This document shows, in pieces, positions 56,701 to 64,000 of a stretch of 64,000 nucleotides of DNA. The stretch lies in NCBI RefSeq assembly GCF_000003815.2, contig NC_049988.1, positions 18,735,598 through 18,799,597 on the forward strand, in the 5' to 3' direction. The position numbers and the translations under genes are program-made. The notes beneath the pieces were generated by a model, which was given only the letters and a program-made list of their open reading frames with translations, was not told the DNA's origin and searched no databases. The stretch comes from Branchiostoma floridae. Taxonomy: Eukaryota > Chordata > Leptocardii > Amphioxiformes > Branchiostomatidae. Within the stretch, counting starts at the first letter, position 1. Each line of letters opens with the position of its first letter.

Positions 56701-59700
56701 TCTCTGTCAATTAAGCTAAGGGCACAACCCGCCGTACGTACAATTTGTCCGTACGTTTTGTTGGGAGGCCACGTCCGCCACATATTTCTGAAAAAGTGGT
56801 GAACGACTGGCAGGATCAGGGAGGGAGCATGTCAACGCTAGGCACACAGTTTTGCCTGCACGTAAAGTTCTACGGCGTGTCTGCTCGCTCCAAAATCCGT
56901 CGGATTCCCTACGAGTCCGTACGGAGGCGGTACTTACCACTTACGGATCCCAAAAGATTGCCCACGTTTTGGCACGCAGACAGCACGTATTAGGACAGTA
57001 TAACGATGACCGAAAGGTCGAGTCTACTTAGAAAAAGAAAGCTAACAATTGGCTTCTTTTTCACCCACTTTATGCACTGAACTAGCCTGATTAAATCTCG
57101 CTTATAGCAGCCTGCCCATCATCCACTGGCCTCCTGCGGGGCAGGGGTCACTTACAGCACCGGATAGCAGAGTTTCTGTCACACTATATCTTCTTCTGAA
57201 TAGACTCTTGTTACACAAACCATTGCTTTATTCACTCCGACGTTTCGGTGACCGTCTCTCACCTTCTTCAGAGCAAATCTCACTGGTTCACATTGTACTG
57301 CAGGACAGGTGTCGCTGCTCACAGTTCAGATGCGGTCACAAAACGTAAAGTATTTACATATGTACAGATTTATATATCTTCTTCTGCACTCCCTTCCAGC
57401 CTTGCCACATTGGCTGTGACGGCACCGGCAAACAGAAGTGCTCCGAGTGTGACAGCAGTGGCCAAGTGGTGTGCCCAAGATGCAACGGGACCCGAGTGAT
57501 AGACGGAGGTGACCAAACCGGCCCTTGTCATCTCCCTTGTTACCAGTGCGAACACCAGGGCTTCGTCAAGTAAGTTTTTGTATCCAATTGCAAAGGAACA
57601 TCAAATTTTGATAGGATTTTTTTCATCAACCAGTGACTAGTTTTGACAGGTAAGCACACGTACCTCCAAATTTTCGATGACTGTCGGTCCATCATGATCA
57701 CGAAGTGACCTAGTTCTCGCGAGAGTTGCGAGAACTAGGTCGAGACTTGCGTGGATCTTCTGCCCCTCACCATGGTAGGACTTGGGCGGCTTCCAGCAAT
57801 CGTTGCGATTCAGGGCTCAAGTTATGCACAACTTATATTCTCACCGCCGCCACTTGTAACTTGTATATACAGTGGAAGCCAGTTAATTGCACGTCGGATA
57901 AACGCACACTTCGGTCAATTGCACGGAATCCTTAAATCCCGTGGTGGTGCGGTTGTGTAATTTCTATTATTATGAAATATCTATTACTATGAAATATTTT
58001 CCCAGCGACCTGTGGAGCCTGGTTGAGGCTAAGACTTTCATACGGACCTCATACGGAGTTGAATATATACGCACGTGTGAACCCATCTTTACCTTTCTAA
58101 TGTTTGATGTCCATAATGCAGGTGCCGGGACTGTAAAGGCACTGGATTGGGAAACTGCGACACCTGCCAAGGACATGGTCAGCTCAAGCACTACCAGCAG
58201 CTCAACATTGAGTGGTAAGGGATGAACATCAAATGCCTTCAAGTTCCAGAGTTACCAACCTAGGATTGATGTGTTCAAAAAGTCGTACTTTCTCAGAACT
58301 ATCGTACAGTGAGTGGAACTTGTTGTCACACAGTACAGTAGGGGCATCTTCTCTGGATAGTTTCAAAGAACGCTTGCAGATAGATCTGCAAAGGTTAGGT
58401 GTGACAGGTTGTTCGGTGTAATATAACCAGCTGCTGCCGCGCCGCGTGCCTTCGAAGCTGGAGTGTTACGCCGACGGGAGGTTATACAGGTACAGAACAT
58501 TCTACAGTTAAACTCCCTAAAATGATTTAAGGTTGGTTGAACATAGGATATTGGATATTTCTTTTGCACAGCAAGTTCAGTTTCACCTATTTACGTTTCG
58601 ATGCCTGTCAGACATCTTCATTAGAGTCTCTGACTGCTGACTGGAGTGCTGTTTCCCTAGCCTGATTAAATCTCGCTTATAGCAGTCCGCCAAACATCTG
58701 CCGTCCCCTAGCGGAAGGGGACAGTTACAGCCCTGGACAGCGGAGTTTGCGTTACACAGACTACTGTTTCCCGTGTTGGAGAAAGTGCCTCGATCAAGTT
58801 GAAATAAAAGTCTTACTCTTGAAACTTTCATACTTCTTAGTACTTAGTATCTTTACAAATTCAATGTGACCAATGTTTAATATGTTTTTACATATGTAAC
58901 TTTAAGCTAATCATTTATACTTTACTCGATAAAATAATGACTCACTCCTCTCATTCACACTCAGGAAAACCCACGTGAGTGAGCATATCGTGGAGCGGTC
59001 GTCTCTTCCTGACGAACTGATGAAAGGCGTGACGGGGAAGGAAATCATCAAGGACGAGCGCTTCAGGGTAACTCTAGTTCACCTTTATCCGTAAGGGTAA
59101 CCTTTATCCGTTCGTTTTAAGAACAATGTATTGAGGTATATCAAGTCGATAGATGATGGTTTCAAACTGCAAAATTTTGAAAATAGTACTACAGTGAAAG
59201 CCAGTTAATTGCACGTCGAATAAACGCACACTTCGGTCAATTGCACGGAATCCCCAAATCCTGTGGTGGTGCGGTACAACTGGGTAACTTCGCATTATTG
59301 CACACACCGGATAATTGCACGGAATTCCCTGGCAAATTGGGTGTGCAATTAAGCGGCTTTCACTGTATTTGAAACTGCCGTCCACCGACTTGATAGCCCT
59401 GGATACCCTGTTTAGCAACACAACGGATATAGGTTACCCCACGCATAATGGTGAAATGACGTGGATTTTTTGCATTTTATTTGAAAAAAAACTTGAAAAT
59501 CTATTATTCCTTTCTTGAGCTTTCCTCTTCGTAATTTTGTTTCAAAATGCCCCTCCAATTCCAACCCTAGCCGCTAAAAGGCCAAAACTTTAATACGTTT
59601 CTTCTTCTTGAGCACAAAAGCTGAAAATTGTGATCTAGCTTACTTGTTCAGAACACGATATCATGAAATATGATGTAACCAGAAATGTAACATTTACATA

Positions 59701-59955
59701 ATGTTTACCTTCGCATGGCTTAGCCTAACAAAATGCTATTCACTTTAATATTATCCAACAACATTAATACATATATTTGTGTGCATTTAGGTGTATCCGA
59801 TTGGTAACGTGGACAAGGAGATCATAGAACATTCTCAACGACTGGTCCAAGAGCACAACACTGCGCACACTAGTCCTGACGAGAGAATCCACATGCAGGT
59901 ACTGTGTCAATTTGGGGCTTGTATGCCTACTTCTTTCTCCCCCTCTCTCTTACTC

Positions 59956-59992
<37 letters not shown>

Positions 59993-59994
59993 TG

Positions 59995-60061
<67 letters not shown>

Positions 60062-60522
60062 GTGTGTTTGTATGTGTGTGTGTGTGTATGTGTGCCTGTG
60101 CGTGTGTGTGTGTTTGTGTGTCTGCCGGTATATGTATGAGCGACTTTGTATTCTATAAGATATAACGTCCTTGGTTTCAGCTTGCAGTTTCTGTATGCTC
60201 TGCTGGGCTATTACGTCAGCTATCTCTGCTTGTCACAAATATTTTATTTTCTAACGAAAAATAAAACAAGCAAACTAACAAAAGTTTTATTTTCTAGCGA
60301 CAAAACAAAATAAACAAACAAACAAACAAATGTTTTCTTTTCTAGCGCCACGCTGTTGTGACGAAACCGGTTGCCGAGGCGACATACACGTGGAATGGAA
60401 CAGCCTACACCTTCTACATCTACGGCTCTGAGAAGCGCGTCTTCGTGCCCGACTATGCTGATACGTGCTGCTGGGGCTGTTCCATTCTCTAACTGTACCC
60501 CCTCAGTTATTCATCATTTAAT
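53751..60522 (+). CDS. SSUH2: SSUH2-like protein with DnaJ-type cysteine-rich domain
   Basis: Exons: 53751-54265, 54717-54849, 55839-55899, 56453-56577, 57400-57569, 58122-58214, 58965-59067, 59791-59898, 60346-60522 (stop). Phases join to 494 residues, longer than vertebrate SSUH2 because of an N-terminal (residues 1-170) Pro-rich tail with [14 protein letters not shown]-type repeats. The SSUH2 core follows: [28 protein letters not shown], then CxxCxGxG-type motifs ([39 protein letters not shown]) that resemble the DnaJ zinc-binding repeats, then [15 protein letters not shown]. The chosen ATG lies 8 bp after a good acceptor (CAG|GGTCACC), so an upstream 5'UTR exon is likely. The biochemical function of SSUH2 is not well established. 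Confidence 0.92.
54885..55095 (+). repeat. tRNA-derived SINE (second family)
   Basis: TACTGGTAGAGCGTTACG (A-box-like), GAGGTCCCGAGTTCGATGCC (B-box-like), CCTTGGGAAAGGCATTAC and a pyrimidine-rich end. In SSUH2 intron 2. The same family as 50985-51122. Confidence 0.7.
55480..55815 (+). mobile_element. MITE with TTAAGCTAAGG ends
   Basis: TTTTAAGCTAAGGTCACAACC at the left and ACATGTAGCTTAAAA at the right. CGTACGTTTTTTGG, GGCCACGTCCGCCACGTATT and many CGTACG motifs are shared with 56712-57000 and 47420-47609. It ends 23 bp before SSUH2 exon 3. Confidence 0.65.
55990..56262 (+). repeat. tRNA-derived SINE (first family)
   Basis: CAATAGCCGAGTGGGTAGAG (A-box) and GGTCGTGAGTTCGATCGCC (B-box) at tRNA-like spacing, then a body ending CCCAGGGCTACTGAAACAG and a GC-rich tail. 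The copy at 885-1128 is the same family inverted. In SSUH2 intron 3. Confidence 0.8.
56587..56676 (+). repeat. (CTTC)n microsatellite abutting a splice donor
   Basis: About 22 perfect CTTC units begin 9 bp after the SSUH2 exon 4 donor (AGG|GTGAGA), followed by CATT repeats and then the MITE at 56712. Confidence 0.95.
56712..57000 (+). mobile_element. MITE with TTAAGCTAAGGGCACAACCC end
   Basis: It matches 55480-55815 with an internal difference and the 47420-47609 copy at its left. Preceded by CACTTCTCTGTC and the microsatellite, as at 47600 in reverse. Confidence 0.65.
57083..57190. repeat. Repeat shared between two SSUH2 introns
   Basis: CTAGCCTGATTAAATCTCGC, TTATAGCAG and a G/C-rich stretch, then AGCGGAGTTT-like and a GTCACAC end. 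58658-58760 repeats this with moderate divergence. Confidence 0.55.
57870..57953 (-). mobile_element. Pogo-like MITE, truncated copy 6
   Basis: CAGTGGAAGCCAGTTAATTG starts as in the family but the copy breaks off after GGTGGTGCGGTTG. Confidence 0.6.
58658..58760. repeat. Second copy of the 57083-57190 repeat
   Basis: It begins CTAGCCTGATTAAATCTCGC as the other copy does; in another SSUH2 intron. Confidence 0.55.
59193..59365 (-). mobile_element. Pogo-like MITE, copy 7
   Basis: Complete, with CAGTGAAAGCCAGTTAATTG and TTAAGCGGCTTTCACTG ends and TA flanks; in an SSUH2 intron. Confidence 0.75.
59957..60125 (+). repeat. (TG)n microsatellite
   Basis: A long TG run with a short TATA block; accounts for the cysteine/valine-rich spurious frames here. 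Confidence 0.95.
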
Positions 60523-61179
60523 AGAACCGTCCGATGTCGATGAGCGACCAGAAATCATTGTCTAGCTACGAATATCATGAAAGATCATTTCAATACGTGA
60601 TAGAACTTTATTGCACTTGTCAACTCTACAATTCTACATGGCAAGAACTATTACACAAAGTATTACAAAAAATACAAAATAGATGTATAGAGTAAAACTC
60701 AACATCCTGATTAACATAATAATAAGACTAATACAAGTCTTTGATGATAATACAGTGTTACAATCAAGTAGGGCTAGTAATGAATTTCGATATTCTTTCT
60801 AATAGCAAAGCAGTCTTTGATATACCAGTTTTTTTGCCTATCTTTGCCTAATTGAGAGATAAGCTAAATAGTAGTACTACTTGGAAACGGTCAGACGTTT
60901 CCTGAGGTAGCATCCAATACCTTTCGTCGGTGACACTGAACAGATCTGTAGAAATTCAGGTATTATGTCCTAAACTACAGTTAGTATGTTAGTATGTAAA
61001 AGAAGTGAAGACAAAGTTCAAATAGTGTAACGCGAAACAGAAGTTAGGCAACGTGAAGACAAGGTTGATGCAAGTTTGAGGTTAATGCAGATATCATTGA
61101 AAACTGTTGAAAGTCATTGAAGGTCATTGAGCGCTGACCGAAACACCGATGAGAGATCTATGAAAAGTTAGCGCTGAGC
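60523..61179. other. SSUH2 3' flank with LINE-like tail
   Basis: 60600-60740 (GAACTTTATTGCAC, ATTACACAAAGTA) matches 37810-37960. A GGAAACGGTCAGACGTTTCC piece at 60883 belongs to the fold-back family of 35779-36060. No clear AATAAA was seen close to the stop. Confidence 0.4.
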
Positions 61180-61574
61180 TAATCTCCAAGCAGATCCTAC
61201 GGTAACATAAGATAGTATCAAAAGCATGTGTTTAGCTACCGGGGATCTGCCGGCACTGAAACAGGGAAGAGCATTTCTTTTCAACACTGGTGCTACTGCC
61301 CCTCCCTGTGGCCATTTTAACAGTTACTGTACGTGAATATTCATGGTGCTAATGATTTTACGAGCGACTTGCGTCTTCATGGCAAGTGTACACCTCTTGT
61401 AATCTCCAAGCAGATCCTACGGTAGCATAACATAGTATCAAAAGGTGCCAGAGGAGTGAAGCAGGCTTAGAAGTTTTTCGCTACCAGGGAAATGGCAAAT
61501 GGACACCTCTTGGATGACTACACTCGTCCAGTTTGGTGCTATCTTATGCCAATGTGGGATCTGCTTGGAGATTA
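61180..61574. mobile_element. TAATCTCC element with nested copy and perfect 9-bp target duplication
   Basis: The outer ends TAATCTCCAAGCAGATCC and GATCTGCTTGGAGATTA are flanked by GCGCTGAGC on both sides (61171-61179, 61575-61583). A second left end starts at about 61400, so one copy appears inserted into another. Confidence 0.85.
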
Positions 61575-61754
61575 GCGCTGAGCATTCTCGGTGTTGTCTC
61601 TGTGTAATCCTCGCCCAAGAATATGATGTATGTGCCATGACATTGTCACTCTTGCAATGGCCCTGAGAGCATGAACATAGTCACAAACGGACCCAAAACC
61701 TGCCAAAGACCCTTTCATATTAGGGTGGGTTAATTTTTGTCACACGTGCGTATA

Positions 61755-61928
61755 CAGTAGAAGCCGCTTAATTACACGGCCTATTTGCCAGTAAATTTCG
61801 TGCAATTATCCGGCTGGTGCAATAATGCGAACTTATCCAGCTGGACCGCACCGGTTTGAGATTTTGGGATTCCGTGCAATTAACAGAAGTGTGCGTTAAT
61901 CCGTTGTGCAATTAACTGGCGTCTACTG
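61755..61928 (+). mobile_element. Pogo-like MITE, copy 8
   Basis: Complete: CAGTAGAAGCCGCTTAATTA and CAATTAACTGGCGTCTACTG, TA flanks. Confidence 0.78.
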
Positions 61929-62172
61929 TATATTCAAGTCTGTTTGAGGTCTATATGGAATTCTTTTTTAATTAGCCTCTACCAGACTAAGGCTAATGTG
62001 TGGATAGAAGTAAAATGTAATTTGTTCTGCTATAAATAAATTTCCCTGTTATCTATAGCTAACAAGTACTCTCTTTGCATTCTTATGTCTTTTTCGTGTC
62101 GCTGAGTGTCCGGTACCCCACCCCACCCCCGTAGTTTCACCCAGGTTAGGTTGTGTTGATACCTTATAATCC

Positions 62173-62390
62173 AATCTCCAAGCAGAGTTACCAGAGGCAT
62201 AAGATAGTATCAAAGATGGCTAAGGAGTATAGCTGGCTAAAGATAATCTCCAAGTAGATTCTATGGTAGTATAAGGAAGGAGGTTGAAAGAGGGGATAAA
62301 AGCTGGCCAAGGAGTACAGCTGGCCAAAGGGAGTCATTGGGTCAGCTTTGATACTATCTTGTGCCACTGGTAAATCTGCCTGGAGATCAC
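62173..62390. mobile_element. TAATCTCC-family element with 9-bp target duplication
   Basis: AATCTCCAAGCAGAGTTACC at the left pairs with GGTAAATCTGCCTGGAGAT at the right. The flanks TTATAATCC and TTATAATCG match at 8 of 9. A further left-end-like motif lies at about 62245. Confidence 0.75.
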
Positions 62391-63282
62391 TTATAATCGG
62401 CAAAGCCGGGCAATCGGGAAAATTGTGCTGAAAATGGGCTTTCCAAATAAAAATAAGCCGTTTCTACTGTATCTACTGTATCTACATCTCTGTCTACATC
62501 TCAAACTAGCACCACATGAACTCAACCTTCGCAAAAGCTTCAACGGATCATTGTAGACGTTACCGGGCAGCGACCTTCGGGAGCGGACTAAAGCGAACAA
62601 GGCTGGACTCCAGACTAACTACATGGATACTATAAACCCAATTTTCACGATAAATCACATGTGCTCACTTGATAACGCCGGGGTGATTAATTGTTGCTGT
62701 TGTTGTTGCGTTGCTAGGGTGGGAGGATCAGTGGTAACATAGTGTACCCTGCCAACCCAAGGGCCTCTTGAGATATCTTATAGTCTCGAGCGAGGTCACA
62801 CTCCTCTAAAGATATACAAGCTTGACACGACAGAATGTACAGTGACTTTTGTATGGTCAAACATAAACTACAAAAAAGTGAATACAGAATGAATCATAAA
62901 ACTCTACTAACTGAACAATATAGGATGATTAGAAAACCTCCATACAATCAGGTGGGGCTAAACATGAGTGTCACTAGGGCTGTGTACCTAAATACCCGTA
63001 CCTGTACCGTACCTAAAAACTTGTTTAGGTACAGGTCCGGACCTAGGCATCTGTGTACCTGTACCTGTACCTAAACAAACTAAATCACTATTAAACACTA
63101 CTTTTTAAGACTGCTGGACAAGTAAATCCCGAATCAACAATGACAATGGTAATAATCTTTCAGTTGAAACTTAAGAAAACTTGCAAAGAAATTGTTTTGA
63201 GATTCAAATATGTAATTCCCCATACAAAGATGACAATTTATCACTAGCAAAGACAGTTAGCTACATGTTTAACTTACATATA
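62391..63282. other. Intergenic stretch with a GGTACC-rich motif cluster
   Basis: No gene was recognised. At 62985-63075 GTACCTGTACC/GGTACAGGTCCGGACCT motifs repeat in both orientations, like the subterminal motif clusters at 8908-9258 and in the hAT-like element at 18724. Confidence 0.4.
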
Positions 63283-63859
63283 CGAGGGGCGTTCAATAAG
63301 TAATGCCCCTGACCCATTTCCCATAGCAGGAGATTAATGAAACTTGGCATAGTTATTAGTCTTTCTCTTCATAGGAACCACGCAGAGTTATGCATTTCTC
63401 CCATCGTTTTATATAGCTCTGGCCCCCTTTTTGTAGGACACGCCAGGTTGGTCCTCCAACAGATGCCTCATCAATCGCAGAAGAGGGAAGACCAGGTCTG
63501 GGAGCTGTTTCCACAGACTTCCGTACATGTTTGAATTCAGGATGCCAGCGTTTTACAAGGTCATATGATGGGGCATCATTACCATAAGTTTCATTCATTT
63601 CATCAAAAGTCTCCTTTGGTGTGCGTCCTTTTAAATACAAAAACCGGATCACTGCGCGACGCTCAACTGGCTCCATTTCACACCTGGTCCATTTCACACC
63701 TGACTAAGTTCAAACACCAGTAAATCAGAAACCACAATTAGTTCAGAGCTGTCTTTTGCAACATAACCCATAGAGATATGAATTATTACACATACAAAAT
63801 TTCATTTAGATCAGACAACTGGAAGTGGGTCAGGACCATTACTTATTGCACGCCCCTCG
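63283..63859 (-). mobile_element. Truncated mariner-like transposon
   Basis: Ends CGAGGGGCGTTCAATAAGTA and TACTTATTGCACGCCCCTCG with TA on both sides. The minus-strand frame 63697-63356 encodes the N-terminal helix-turn-helix part of a mariner transposase (ERRAVIRFLYLKGRTPKETF, SYDLVKRW, RPGLPSSAIDEA). Only about 110 residues remain; the DDD catalytic domain is missing, so it cannot move by itself. Confidence 0.85.
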
Positions 63860-64000
63860 TATTTGTCCAATTTCTACAATTAGATCACCGAACCACGAAG
63901 CCTGGTTTGGATAATGGTCCTACTCGGCCGGCTGACTCCCCTAGCGAACTATTGACTCTATTTGTCCAATTTCTACAATTAGACCACCGAACCAGGGAGC
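63860..64000 (+). repeat. Direct repeat flanking a short spacer at the window edge
   Basis: TATTTGTCCAATTTCTACAA with the following ATTAGA(T/C)CACCGAACCA occurs at 63860-63897 and 63959-63996, about 100 bp apart. The unit may continue beyond the window. Confidence 0.6.

Overview
The window is from an intron-rich animal genome. The gene set (SNX13, NDUFA10, two galactocerebrosidases, a type-B esterase of the slime-mould D2/crystal-protein type, SSUH2), the compact gene spacing and the dense load of short non-autonomous transposons suggest an invertebrate deuterostome, most likely a lancelet (Branchiostoma). The species is an inference; the gene identities come from the translated exons.

Layout: 1-7477 (+) is the 3' half of a sorting nexin 13 gene (end of PX domain, linker, nexin C-terminal domain). 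Two of its exons have been tandemly part-duplicated. 13318-20277 (-) is NDUFA10, eleven coding exons, convergent with SNX13. Only 596 bp separates its start codon from the start of a galactocerebrosidase gene (GALC copy 1, + strand, 20874-28137, six coding exons). A second galactocerebrosidase gene (GALC copy 2, - strand, 29528-36356, seven coding exons) lies tail-to-tail with the first; the 5' leader, catalytic residues and nearly all exon joints are conserved between the two. 47986-49683 (-) is an intronless carboxylesterase-like gene. 53751-60522 (+) is an SSUH2-like gene with a long proline-rich N-terminus and a DnaJ-like cysteine-rich centre.

The space between genes is mostly mobile-element material. 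The most notable piece is 38122-46600: 185-bp and 65-bp direct repeats in the order A1 - body - B1 A2 - B2 (read on the minus strand), the split-direct-repeat layout of Ngaro/PAT-type (DIRS order, tyrosine-recombinase) retrotransposons. The A and B pairs are identical by eye, yet the body holds only broken reverse-transcriptase and LINE fragments and a degenerate tandem array, so it looks like a recently mobilised non-autonomous element. Other elements include a 1,016-bp hAT-like element with a perfect 8-bp target duplication, a family with TAATCTCC ends and 9-bp target duplications, about eight copies of a pogo-like MITE, 5S-rRNA-derived and tRNA-derived SINEs, LINE 3' remnants and a truncated mariner at the right edge.

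The genes do not form one pathway. SNX13 (endosomal trafficking) and the GALC enzymes (lysosomal galactolipid breakdown) share the endolysosomal system; NDUFA10 is mitochondrial complex I. All exon limits were set by hand from reading frame, splice consensus and phase, without transcript evidence.
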